Positions 1-6,510 of a stretch of 11,747 nucleotides of DNA are shown here, piece by piece. The first letter of the stretch is position 1. Every line of letters begins with the position of its first letter. The translations under genes and the position numbers were made by a program. The stretch comes from Alphaproteobacteria bacterium (lineage in GTDB: Bacteria; Pseudomonadota; Alphaproteobacteria; BOG-932; Roseiterribacteraceae): positions 1 to 11,747 of the forward strand of contig CAJCJC010000397.1 of NCBI GenBank assembly GCA_903970575.1. Reading direction: 5' to 3'. Below the pieces are notes generated by a model. The model ran no database searches, was not told where the DNA came from, and worked only from the letters and a program-made list of their open reading frames with translations.

Positions 1-267
1 TCGACGGTTCCCGCGCAAGAGCAGCATGATCCCCGCCACGGCCAGATTCGCGCCGCAAAGCACCGCCGCCGCGCCCTCCGAGGTGAGAACGCGCGACAGC
101 GCTTCGTAAATCAGCACATACAGGAAAACGATGGCGGCGACCGCGAATACGGATAGTGTCGCGTAATAGGCGACCTGACCGGCGAGCGTTCGGGCCGCTT
201 TGCGGATTTGGATCCCGGCGACGGAGCCAAGTCCCTCCCGCAATAGAAAGACGAGAAGTCTATTCAT
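1..267 (-). CDS. YqjE-like / phage holin superfamily III membrane protein, C-terminus cut off
   Basis: The 89 visible codons start at the ATG at 265-267 and run off the left edge. The protein opens with MNRLLVFLLREGLGSVAGIQ. It then has two hydrophobic stretches, about residues 34-55 (ATLSVFAVAAIVFLYVLIY) and about 66-84 (AAAVLCGANLAVAGIMLLL), separated by a short charged loop. This matches the small two-helix inner-membrane proteins of the Phage_holin_3_6 family, to which E. coli YqjE belongs. The family name reflects fold similarity and does not show lytic function. It lies 69 bases downstream of a DUF883 (YqjD-like) gene on the same strand, the same pairing as yqjD-yqjE in E. coli, so co-transcription is likely. 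No alternative ATG, GTG or TTG lies in frame between this ATG and the upstream stop codon. The family call rests on topology and context and is less certain than the reading frame. Confidence 0.72.
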   Translation of the reverse strand, partial: MNRLLVFLLREGLGSVAGIQIRKAARTLAGQVAYYATLSVFAVAAIVFLYVLIYEALSRVLTSEGAAAVLCGANLAVAGIMLLLRGNRR

Positions 268-336
268 CGCGGATTTCGAGTTGACCTGAGAAGGCTTTGC
301 TCGACATGGGATTGGTGACGACGGCGCCGGGTTCCG

Positions 337-627
337 TCATCGGTCGAACAGCTTTCCCGCCAGGAGGCCGACGCCAAAAGCGATCAGAACGCTGGTAAGG
401 GGGCGCTCCTCGATCCGGTCGGTCAGATCGCTCAGCGCCGCGCGGCCATGTTGTTTCGCCTCGCCGCCGATCGTATCGATGCGCGCGCGGATAAGGGCGA
501 TCTGCTCATTAACAGTATCCGACGTCACGTCCTTCAGAGAGTTACTGAGGTTTGCGATATCGTCGCGGAGCTTCGCGAGATCGTCCTTGACGGTGTCGAA
601 CTCGCCATCAATGTTCCGTGCGGTCAT
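337..627 (-). CDS. DUF883 / ElaB-YqjD family membrane-anchored protein
   Basis: A 96-residue protein. Residues 1 to about 70 are charged and predicted helical or coiled-coil, with heptad-like runs such as DDLAKLRDDIANLSNSLKDV. The C-terminus is a single glycine-containing membrane helix (about residues 76-93, LTSVLIAFGVGLLAGKLF) closed by a basic DR tail. This is the standard design of the ElaB/YqjD/DUF883 family. E. coli YqjD is a C-tail-anchored inner-membrane protein reported to bind ribosomes in stationary phase. That role is known for the E. coli homologue and is only inferred here. The start is well supported: a purine-rich AAAGGAAGG lies about seven bases upstream of the ATG. The YqjE-like gene follows on the same strand after 69 bases. 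The family is commonly linked to stress or stationary phase, which fits its position beside the GSR genes. Confidence 0.85.
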   Translation of the reverse strand: MTARNIDGEFDTVKDDLAKLRDDIANLSNSLKDVTSDTVNEQIALIRARIDTIGGEAKQHGRAALSDLTDRIEERPLTSVLIAFGVGLLAGKLFDR

Positions 628-670
628 CTTAGCCTTCCTTTCAGGTTATCGCGTTTAAGCTTTCGGTTGT

Positions 671-697
671 CTTATAGTCGCTTTAATCTACTGTGAA
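671..697 (-). promoter_or_regulatory. possible promoter of the DUF883 gene
   Basis: On the minus strand TTCACA (697-692) and TATAAG (676-671) each differ from the housekeeping -35 and -10 consensus by one base. The spacer is 15 bases, shorter than the preferred 17. Transcription would begin near 664, about 37 bases before the ATG. The -35 element overlaps GGAAT, a one-base variant of the EcfG -35 box, but nothing resembling CGTT sits at the proper distance. This is consensus matching only. Confidence 0.3.
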
Positions 698-898
698 TTC
701 CGAATCCGGCGGTTGCGGAGTCGCGATCGACGCGTATCGTGCGTTTGGAGCCGACGCAGTGCTTTTATATCGCGTATCGAGCGTCCGCGCGTCATGAGGA
801 GAATGCCTTTCGAATTCATCACAACACCGCGAGCCGTCGCCGGATGGATAGCCGCCGATGGTGCGCATCGATCCCCCCCGCTTGACGTCGTGCTCTCA

Positions 899-923
899 AA
901 CCCATCGATTTTGGGATCGTTCC
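899..923 (-). promoter_or_regulatory. EcfG-type (general stress) promoter-like sequence
   Basis: On the minus strand an exact GGAAC (923-919) is followed after 16 bases by GGTT (902-899). The published alphaproteobacterial EcfG consensus is GGAAC-N16/17-CGTT, so only the first -10 base differs. It points towards the DUF883 and YqjE-like genes, but its transcript would carry a leader of roughly 265 bases before the DUF883 start. A nearer beneficiary could be the unconvincing small ORF 683-868. The match is in a non-coding region next to the GSR regulators, which raises its plausibility, but short motifs also occur by chance. Confidence 0.4.
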
Positions 924-939
924 GCCGGGGGCGATGGGT
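900..939. repeat. 8-bp inverted repeat around the EcfG-like promoter
   Basis: ACCCATCG at 900-907 and its exact complement CGATGGGT at 932-939 are separated by 24 bases. The arms bracket the -35 box of the EcfG-like sequence and overlap its -10 region. No T-run follows, so it does not look like a terminator. It could be an operator, or chance. Confidence 0.25.
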
Positions 940-1092
940 CCGACCGGGAAAAATGAGACACCTTTTTGCGCTTCGTGTGTTCAGGCTTAGTCATATGATC
1001 GATATCGCGTCACGAAATAGGATGTCAGCTTCGGTGGCGTTACGCGATTTGGTCGCGCGTATGCATAGACACGGGTAGAGGGCGTAGACATA

Positions 1093-1293
1093 GTGGAGAA
1101 TAAGCAAAATCCGCGACGCAGAGACCCGCGCGCCGCGCGCACGCCCCGAAACCCAGCCCAGGCCGAGGGCGGAAGCGACGCTATCTTCGACAGTTGGCTC
1201 GAAAACAAATTGAAGAGCGCTTACAGCTCCGTGCTCGAGGAACCGATTCCAGAGGATTTGATTGAGCTTCTGGCGCGGAAACTGAAGGATTGA
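1093..1293 (+). CDS. nepR: NepR, anti-sigma factor of the general stress response
   Basis: A 66-residue protein. The first 28 residues are basic and presumably disordered. The NepR core follows: helix 1 at about residues 31-48 (IFDSWLENKLKSAYSSVL), the family signature EEPIPEDLIELL at 49-60, and a short C-terminal helix. NepR binds the EcfG sigma factor and blocks its access to RNA polymerase. Phosphorylated PhyR takes NepR away by mimicking the sigma factor. Both partners are encoded just downstream on the opposite strand. The GTG start is the only usable start codon after the in-frame TAG at 1066-1068, and GAGGG (1078-1082) lies about ten bases upstream. The gene converges with phyR across a 30-bp gap. 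In the better-studied genomes nepR is instead co-directional with and next to ecfG, so this orientation is unusual. Confidence 0.9.
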   Translation: MENKQNPRRRDPRAARTPRNPAQAEGGSDAIFDSWLENKLKSAYSSVLEEPIPEDLIELLARKLKD

Positions 1294-1323
1294 TCGGGCG
1301 GTCGTCTCGAACCGACCCTGTCC

Positions 1324-2130
1324 CTAAACCACCCCCGCCGGTTTCAACGCCTGGGGCGCCGAAAACGACAAGGCCTGAACGATCGCAACCTTAAGGGTTT
1401 CGGGATCGAAGGGTTTCGTAACGATGAACGCCGGTTCGACCCTGTCGCCGGTCAAGAGGCGCTCGGGAAAGCCCGTTACGAAAATCACCGGCGCATCCAT
1501 CGAGCGCATGATCTCCTGCACCGTCACGATCCCGCTGTCGCCATCCTGCAACTGGACGTCGGCCAAGACCAATCCCGGGTGGTGCTTGCGGGCCAGTTCC
1601 ACCGCTTCGGCCTGTCTTCCGGCGACGCCGACGACCTCGTGACCGAGCGATTCGACGATCCCGGCGATATCCATCGCGATGACCGGCTCATCCTCGATGA
1701 TCAACACGCGCGTCGTCGCCTGACGGCGCAATTCCTGGCGCGCGATTTCCAGCTTCTTGACGACATCCGCCTCATCGAGGTCGAGAATCCGCGCCGCTTC
1801 GGCCGTGGAGAAGCGCTCAAGCGCGATGAGCAACAGGACCTGGCGTTCGATCGACGGCAAGGCCGCAAGTTGGCGATGGAGACCGTCATCCGGCGCCTCG
1901 CTTCCGTCCGTCAGCGGAATCGCGCTGTCCACGATGTCCCAGGCGTCGTGAAACACGGCGAAGAGTTCGACCCTGAGGTCGTTCGCGCTCTTAATGCGTT
2001 CCGGCTCGGCCAGGATGGCCTCAAGGCAAAGTCGCACATATTGGTCGCCCGTCTCCTGCGAACCTGTGAGAGCGCGCGCGTACCGCCGTAAATAGGGCAG
2101 AAGGCGAACGATATCGTGGGAGACGCTCAT
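1324..2130 (-). CDS. phyR: PhyR, anti-anti-sigma response regulator
   Basis: 268 residues, the usual length for PhyR. Residues 1 to about 135 form the sigma-factor-like domain: a sigma-2-like part (HDIVRLLPYLRRYARALTG) and a sigma-4-like part (ALPSIERQVLLLIALERFST with EAARILDLDEADV). Residues 141-256 are a receiver domain with the acidic pair E146/D147, phosphoacceptor D191 (LVLADVQLQDG), T219 and K239. The segment PVIFVTGFPERLLTG is typical of PhyR receivers. On phosphorylation the sigma-like domain opens and binds NepR, releasing EcfG. No HWE or HisKA2 histidine kinase that could phosphorylate it is in this window. The start has GAGG eight bases upstream of the ATG. ecfG ends 183 bp upstream on the same strand. 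I saw no GGAAC-type promoter in that gap, so phyR may be read through from ecfG or use another promoter. Confidence 0.95.
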   Translation of the reverse strand: MSVSHDIVRLLPYLRRYARALTGSQETGDQYVRLCLEAILAEPERIKSANDLRVELFAVFHDAWDIVDSAIPLTDGSEAPDDGLHRQLAALPSIERQVLLLIALERFSTAEAARILDLDEADVVKKLEIARQELRRQATTRVLIIEDEPVIAMDIAGIVESLGHEVVGVAGRQAEAVELARKHHPGLVLADVQLQDGDSGIVTVQEIMRSMDAPVIFVTGFPERLLTGDRVEPAFIVTKPFDPETLKVAIVQALSFSAPQALKPAGVV

Positions 2131-2313
2131 GAATAAAACCTCATTTCATTTTTCATCGACGGCATCGCGCTGGCGATCCGCTCAGGAGTCAATATTCCGG
2201 CAAGGATCTGGAGACGCGTCGCATTCCCGACGCGCAAGATACCGGAGAAAAACTTCGCTCAAGCGACCGCAACAATATCGCATAAACGCTTTTGACGCAC
2301 TTAAGGTCCCAAA

Positions 2314-2979
2314 TTAAACAATCGCGCGCCGCAAACCCGCGCGCGCCGAGCCCATGGCTGGATTTTTTCCGCTCGATCGAGCCAAAACGCGCTTCAATTC
2401 GCCGCGGGCGCGATTAAGGCGGGATTTGATCGTTCCGACCGCGCAGCCGCAAATATCCGCCGCCTCTTCGTAGCTGAGACCCGCTGCCGATACCAGGACC
2501 AGGATTTCGCGATGCTCGATCGACATCAGTTGAAGAGCCGCGCCAACTTCGCTTACCTCCACCACATGCTCCTGGTTCGGGGCGGTCGGCAGCGCGCCTT
2601 CGGGAATTTCGCCAATCGTCTCAACCTCGATTTTATTGCGACGCAATCCGTTGATATAGTGATTGCGCAGGATGGTCATGAGCCACGCCTTGAGGTTCGT
2701 GCCCGCTTGAAATTGCGCCTCGGCCGAGAGCGCCTTCAAGACAGTGTCGTTGACGAGATCGTCGGCGCGATCGCGGTGTCCGGAAAGCGCCCGCGCGACG
2801 GCGCGCAAATGGGGCAGATGCGAGACAAGCTCGCGCCTGAAGGCGTTATCGATTCGAGGGTCGATTCTGGGGTCGACTTTGGCCTCGCGACCGATTTTGG
2901 TCTCGATCTCTTCATGGTGCATCGAAGGCGCATCATGTCGGCCGACCACACCGCGCTCCTGTTCGTTGTTTACAGTCAT
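2314..2979 (-). CDS. ecfG: EcfG-family (ECF15) RNA polymerase sigma factor
   Basis: 221 residues. A polar N-terminal extension (1 to about 44) precedes region sigma-2 (about 47-115: FRRELVSHLPHLRAVARALS, DRADDLVNDTVLKAL, NLKAWLMTILRNHYIN). A linker and sigma-4 (about 142-200: LMSIEHREILVLVSAAGLSY, EEAADICGCAVGTIKSRLNR) follow. The DDLVNDT and LKAWL-TILRNHYIN segments are characteristic of ECF15 sigma factors. It directs RNA polymerase to general stress promoters and is held inactive by NepR. The ATG at 2979 is in the longest frame. The extension before residue 45 is longer than strictly needed, and Met20 is an alternative start. A 12-bp tandem repeat gives the local DPRIDPRID sequence in this extension. 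phyR lies downstream on the same strand. An EcfG-like promoter about 80-105 bases upstream suggests autoregulation. Confidence 0.92.
   Translation of the reverse strand: MTVNNEQERGVVGRHDAPSMHHEEIETKIGREAKVDPRIDPRIDNAFRRELVSHLPHLRAVARALSGHRDRADDLVNDTVLKALSAEAQFQAGTNLKAWLMTILRNHYINGLRRNKIEVETIGEIPEGALPTAPNQEHVVEVSEVGAALQLMSIEHREILVLVSAAGLSYEEAADICGCAVGTIKSRLNRARGELKRVLARSSGKNPAMGSARAGLRRAIV
2849..2884. repeat. short 12-bp tandem repeat inside the ecfG N-terminal extension
   Basis: Three 12-base units follow each other: TCGATTCGAGGG (2849-2860), TCGATTCTGGGG (2861-2872) and the diverged TCGACTTTGGCC (2873-2884). Being a multiple of three, copy-number slippage would keep the reading frame. On the coding (minus) strand it gives the repeated Asp-Pro-Arg-Ile stretch at residues 36-44, outside the sigma-2 fold. 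Confidence 0.55.
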
Positions 2980-3059
2980 GCTGGCTCTTCAACGCTCGTT
3001 CGGCAATAGCGCCAATGCTGTCGTCAACACGTCACATGGGACGGCCCCGCCGAAAAGGT

Positions 3060-3084
3060 AAGGCGCGCCAATCTTCGTGGTTCC
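3060..3084 (-). promoter_or_regulatory. EcfG-type promoter-like sequence upstream of ecfG
   Basis: On the minus strand an exact GGAAC (3084-3080) is followed after 16 bases by CCTT (3063-3060), one base from the EcfG consensus GGAAC-N16/17-CGTT. Transcription would start near 3053, some 75 bases before the ecfG ATG. EcfG-type sigma genes are commonly autoregulated from such promoters, so the position is biologically sensible. The -10 mismatch falls at a well-conserved G, so activity may be weak. Confidence 0.45.
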
Positions 3085-3215
3085 AAACCTTCGCTGCTTG
3101 CATTAGGCACATACGATGCGTCGCCTTCTTATCCTGCTGAAGCGCTCGGCGGTTATTCGCGGCCGAACGCCGGTTTCGGGTTCGCCCGCGCCGCTTTCCC
3201 GATCGGCGCCGCTCG

Positions 3216-3890
3216 GTGCTTGAAAGACCCTCCCCCAACCATGGTGCCCGTCGTGACGGGACCATCGTCGATATCCTCGTGCTTCATTATACCGGCATGG
3301 CCGACGCCAGGTCAGCGCTCGACCGGTTATGCGATCCTTCGGCCGAGGTCAGCGCCCATTATCTGGTGGAAGAAGATGGCGTCGTCTGGCGCCTGGTCCC
3401 GGAAGACCGCCGCGCCTGGCATGCCGGCGTATCGAGCTGGGCGGGCGAGGCTGACGTCAACAGCCGGTCGATCGGCATCGAACTGGTCAATCCAGGACAT
3501 GGGGCCGCTTATCGCCGCTTCGCCTTGCCGCAGATGATCGCGCTCGAGCGGCTGTGCCACGATATCCTGGCGCGGCATCCGATACCGGCCTGGCGAATTC
3601 TGGGGCATTCCGATGTGGCGCCCGGACGCAAGCGCGATCCTGGCGAATTATTCGATTGGAAATGGCTGGCGGATCGCGGCGTCGGCCTCTGGCCCGATCC
3701 GCGGGAGGACGACGCCAAGGTTTCGATCGATATCGCGCGGTGGATGCGGCGCTTTGGGTACCCGGATGGCGCGAGGGACTCGATCGCCGCGTTTCAGCGT
3801 CATTTCCGGCCGCGATCGGTCACGGGCGTCGCGGACGATGAGACGCGCGCGCGGCTGGTGGCGTTGGTAAAGGCGGCGGCGCTGGCGTAG
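3216..3890 (+). CDS. zinc-dependent N-acetylmuramoyl-L-alanine amidase (AmpD/AmiD type) with peptidoglycan-binding domain
   Basis: 224 residues. The Amidase_2 fold spans about residues 15-150. It includes VDILVLHYTGM with zinc ligand H24, SIGIELVNPGH with the likely catalytic glutamate E89, and LGHSDVAPGRKRDPGELF with zinc ligands H131 and D141 and the conserved basic K139. The C-terminal part (about 165-220, with SIAAFQRHF and VTGVADDETRARL) resembles a PG_binding_1 domain. The enzyme cleaves the bond between N-acetylmuramic acid and L-alanine. There is no signal peptide or lipobox, so a cytoplasmic recycling role as in AmpD is as likely as a periplasmic AmiD-like one. The GTG at 3216 is the only usable start after the in-frame TGA at 3138-3140, and I see no good ribosome binding site. 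rnpB follows after about nine bases. Confidence 0.9.
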   Translation: MLERPSPNHGARRDGTIVDILVLHYTGMADARSALDRLCDPSAEVSAHYLVEEDGVVWRLVPEDRRAWHAGVSSWAGEADVNSRSIGIELVNPGHGAAYRRFALPQMIALERLCHDILARHPIPAWRILGHSDVAPGRKRDPGELFDWKWLADRGVGLWPDPREDDAKVSIDIARWMRRFGYPDGARDSIAAFQRHFRPRSVTGVADDETRARLVALVKAAALA

Positions 3891-3893
3891 GGT
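3864..3893 (+). promoter_or_regulatory. possible rnpB promoter overlapping the end of the amidase gene
   Basis: TTGGTA (3864-3869) and TAGGGT (3888-3893) are separated by 18 bases. The expected start point, about seven bases after the -10 box, coincides with position 3900, the first base of the RNase P RNA P1 helix. Each box matches the consensus only partly (4/6 and 3/6), so support comes mainly from position. There is no room for a promoter in the nine-base intergenic gap itself. Confidence 0.35.
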
Positions 3894-3899
3894 CAGCCC

Positions 3900-4314
<415 letters not shown>

Positions 4315-4460
4315 GCTTTCAAAAAGTGATTCCAGAACGGAAACGGATTATATTAGCAATAATAGCGATTTTTTGGTGAAAATATTCAAAATGTCGATCG
4401 ACTAAAGAATTCGAGATCGCGACCTGGAGCAATGTCTAGAATAAGTTTTGCTTAGTCATT

Positions 4461-4506
4461 TCCCATTGTATCCCACAAAATCCCGTGATACACCCAGACT
4501 TTCCCA
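4461..4506 (-). promoter_or_regulatory. MraZ operator: five TGGGN-type direct repeats
   Basis: On the minus strand five copies follow each other: TGGGA (4506-4502), TGGGT (4496-4492), CGGGA (4485-4481), TGGGA (4475-4471) and TGGGA (4465-4461). The periods are 10, 11, 10 and 10 bp, so all lie on one face of the helix. TGGGN repeats separated by five bases upstream of mraZ are the known MraZ binding boxes of the dcw promoter. The array ends 83 bp before the mraZ ATG and presumably mediates autoregulation of the operon. The rest of 4315-4589 holds an AT-rich stretch (about 4345-4400) and no gene that I can support. I could not place the core promoter with confidence. Confidence 0.75.
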
Positions 4507-4589
4507 TATTCATGGGGGCCAGGGATGCATGCGCAAGGCTTCCAAGCGTCCTTGGTCAAACGCGCGGAGGCGGGCTGGACTGACTGGCG

Positions 4590-5072
4590 ATGTCGCCGAC
4601 CTTGAACACAAATCTGTTCTTCGCGACTCACGTCACTCGCATTGACGGGAAGGGGCGCGTCTCGTTTCCAGCGTCGTTCCGAACAGCCGTCGCGGCTCGG
4701 AACTCGCAAGGCGTGGTGATCTATCGCTCGCCCTCCGACCCGGTGATCGAGGGCATGACCATCGAGCGCATGCAGCATATGGCCGCCGCGCTCGAAAAAC
4801 TTTCCCCTTCGGCGCCGGAGCGCGCCTTTTTCGAAACCGCGATTTTCGGCACGGCTCAGTTTCTGCCGATCGACGGGGAAGGGCGTTGTTCGCCGCCGCG
4901 GCCGATGCTCGACCAGATCGGGGTCGGCGCCGAAATAGCTTTTCTTGGACGCGGCGCGACGTTCCAGATTTGGGAGCCGAAGGCGCTGGAAGATCGCCAC
5001 GCGGAGGCGGCGCAGGCGCTCAAAACAGGCGCGATTTCCTTCCCCACGCTTCAATTGGAGGGGATGGTCTGA
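4590..5072 (+). CDS. mraZ: MraZ, transcriptional regulator of the dcw cluster
   Basis: 160 residues in two tandem AbrB/SpoVT-like swapped-hairpin repeats. Each repeat carries the MraZ DxxxR signature: D19-GKG-R23 (IDGKGRVSFPASFR) and D95-GEG-R99 (IDGEGRCSPP). MraZ forms a ring-shaped oligomer, binds spaced TGGGN repeats and represses the dcw operon, including its own gene. A fitting five-repeat array lies 83 bp upstream. The ATG at 4590 follows an in-frame TGA at 4581-4583, so no longer form is possible. GGAGG at 4566-4570 is 19 bases away, too far for a normal ribosome binding site, so initiation may be weak. The second repeat has Cys100-Ser-Pro-Pro where many family members have a hydrophobic residue before Pro. 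The stop codon shares one base with the rsmH start. Confidence 0.95.
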   Translation: MSPTLNTNLFFATHVTRIDGKGRVSFPASFRTAVAARNSQGVVIYRSPSDPVIEGMTIERMQHMAAALEKLSPSAPERAFFETAIFGTAQFLPIDGEGRCSPPRPMLDQIGVGAEIAFLGRGATFQIWEPKALEDRHAEAAQALKTGAISFPTLQLEGMV

Positions 5073-6046
5073 TGAACCCCCCTCATATTCCGGTCTTGCG
5101 CGACGCCGTCCTGGAAATTTTGGCCCCAAAGGCGGGCGGCCGCTATGTCGACGGCACGTTCGGCGCCGGGGGATATTCGGAGGCGATCCTGAACGCGGCC
5201 GATTGCCTGGTGTGGGGCATCGACCGCGATCCGGACGCTCTATCGCTCGGCCGGGCGATGGTGGAGCGCTTCGCCGGTCGTTTGACCTTGATCGAGGGCA
5301 ATTATGGCGCGATGGACCGGCTGCTGGAGGCGCGCGGCGTGTCCGCCGTCGATGGCGTCGCGCTGGATATCGGCATTTCGTCCATGCAGGTGGATCGGGC
5401 GGAACGCGGCTTTTCCTTCCGCGACGGCCCGCTCGACATGCGGATGTCCCAGCGTGGCGAAACGGCCGCCGATCTGGTGAACACGCTGCCGGAAGGCGCG
5501 CTCGCCGACCTGATCCATGAGCTGGGCGAGGAGCGGTTCGCGCGCCGGATAGCGGCCGCCATCGTCAGGTCGCGTCCGTTCGATCGCACGGCGGAGCTGG
5601 CGCGGATCGTCCGCAAGGCGATCCCGAGCAAGGGCGACGGGTCGGGCAAGGGCGACCGGATAGATCCGGCGACCCGGACGTTCCAGGCGCTGAGGATCGC
5701 CGTCAACGATGAAATCGGCGAACTGAAGCGGGGGCTGGGCGCGGCCGAACGCCTGCTGGCCCCTGGCGGCCGTCTGGCCGTCGTCTCGTTTCATTCGCTC
5801 GAGGACCGGCCGATCAAGCTATTTCTGCAGCGACGCTCGGGACGCGCGCCCGCCGGATCGCGCCATCTGCCGGAAAGCGCCGAGCCGCGCGCGCCATCAT
5901 TTCGCCTTTTAACCAATAAACCATTGGTCGCGGGGGACGTGGAGCTCGCGGCCAATCCACGGGCGCGATCGGCCAAATTGCGGGCGGCCGAACGCAGCGC
6001 GGCCCCCGCGTGGCCCGCCGATTTGGCGATGGGAGAAGCGGCATGA
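5072..6046 (+). CDS. rsmH: RsmH, 16S rRNA (cytosine-1402-N4)-methyltransferase
   Basis: 324 residues, close to the usual 310-320. It N4-methylates C1402 in the ribosomal P-site region of 16S rRNA using S-adenosylmethionine. Visible motifs are HIPVLRDAVLEIL (residues 5-17), the SAM-binding YVDGTFGAGGYSEAI (25-39), WGIDRDPDAL (48-57), LDIGISSMQVD (98-108), GFSFRDGPLDMRM (113-125), FQALRIAVNDEI (204-215) and VVSFHSLEDRPIK (237-249). The frame is open further upstream, but the ATG at 5072 is chosen for three reasons: it overlaps the mraZ stop (TGATG), it has GGAGGGG just upstream, and it gives the family's normal N-terminus. The stop overlaps the ftsL start as ATGA. Although not a wall enzyme, it is a standard second gene of dcw clusters. 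Confidence 0.97.
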   Translation: MNPPHIPVLRDAVLEILAPKAGGRYVDGTFGAGGYSEAILNAADCLVWGIDRDPDALSLGRAMVERFAGRLTLIEGNYGAMDRLLEARGVSAVDGVALDIGISSMQVDRAERGFSFRDGPLDMRMSQRGETAADLVNTLPEGALADLIHELGEERFARRIAAAIVRSRPFDRTAELARIVRKAIPSKGDGSGKGDRIDPATRTFQALRIAVNDEIGELKRGLGAAERLLAPGGRLAVVSFHSLEDRPIKLFLQRRSGRAPAGSRHLPESAEPRAPSFRLLTNKPLVAGDVELAANPRARSAKLRAAERSAAPAWPADLAMGEAA

Positions 6047-6510
6047 TCCGGATTACGACGTTGCTCTGGATCGCCCTGCTGGTGGTGGCGGGCGGAACTG
6101 TCATGCATGTGAGCTATCAGGTCAGGCGCGTGGACCGGCATCTGGCCGAGCTCGACAGCAAGACCCGGCAGGAACAGGAAGCGATCCGCATTCTTGGCGC
6201 CGAATGGGATTCGTTGAACGACCCGAAACGCATCGACGCTTTGTCGAAGCGCTATCTCGCGCTCGAATCCACGCCGATTCAGCGCGTCGTCAGGCTGGAG
6301 GATATTCCGCTCAAGCCATCGGCGGAGCAGCTCGTCAAGCTCGACGCGGCCGCGGCGAAGATGGCCAAGGATCATCCGGCGCCCCGGACGCCGATATCGC
6401 CCGCCCGCCCCTCAGCCCCCGAGATTCAGGTCGCCGCCCATCAGTCGACGCCGACGCCGACGCTGAGCGGAATCGGGCTTATCCTTGCGCGCGCCGAGCG
6501 CCACGAATGA
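6043..6510 (+). CDS. ftsL: FtsL, cell division protein
   Basis: 155 residues. A very short cytoplasmic tail is followed by one membrane helix (about residues 5-23, TTLLWIALLVVAGGTVMHV) and a periplasmic coiled coil (about 27-75, VRRVDRHLAELDSKTRQEQE). The segment LNDPKRIDALSKRYLAL (about 58-74) is typical of alphaproteobacterial FtsL. A Pro/Ala-rich tail follows from about residue 105. FtsL forms a complex with FtsB and FtsQ and activates FtsWI at the septum. Size, topology and position between rsmH and ftsI make the call firm despite weak sequence conservation in the family. GGGAGAAG lies just before the chosen ATG. Both ends overlap neighbours by four bases (ATGA), implying translational coupling. 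Confidence 0.92.
   Translation: MIRITTLLWIALLVVAGGTVMHVSYQVRRVDRHLAELDSKTRQEQEAIRILGAEWDSLNDPKRIDALSKRYLALESTPIQRVVRLEDIPLKPSAEQLVKLDAAAAKMAKDHPAPRTPISPARPSAPEIQVAAHQSTPTPTLSGIGLILARAERHE

Larger units (their letters stand above)
628..1092. other. 465-bp intergenic region between the DUF883 gene and nepR
   Basis: This divergent region should hold promoters for the DUF883 gene (leftward) and nepR (rightward). The open frames crossing it on both strands have no recognisable domain. They are rich in Arg and Ser, and the 61-codon minus-strand frame (683-868) has clearly lower third-position GC than neighbouring genes. I therefore treat the region as non-coding. It contains the candidate promoters and inverted repeat listed separately. 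I found no GGAAC on the plus strand that would make a convincing EcfG promoter for nepR. Confidence 0.6.

Noticed and set aside
1..267. Prophage remnant suggested by the holin-like protein
   Set aside because: The YqjE family shares the holin fold label but is a normal chromosomal partner of YqjD/DUF883. No other phage gene, integrase or attachment site is visible.
683..868. 61-codon minus-strand ORF just downstream of the EcfG-like promoter, with a G-rich stretch before its ATG
   Set aside because: The codons have much lower third-position GC than neighbouring genes. The protein has no recognisable domain, membrane helix or signal, and the G-run is a poor ribosome binding site. It would need conservation or ribosome profiling to be revived.
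713..1078. 121-codon plus-strand ORF upstream of nepR
   Set aside because: It is Arg/Ser-rich with no family resemblance and no ribosome binding site, and it spans the likely promoter region. Long chance ORFs are expected in GC-rich DNA.
1296..1318. Possible bidirectional terminator between nepR and phyR (GGTCG/CGACC)
   Set aside because: The stem has only five base pairs with an 8-base loop, and no T-run follows on either strand.
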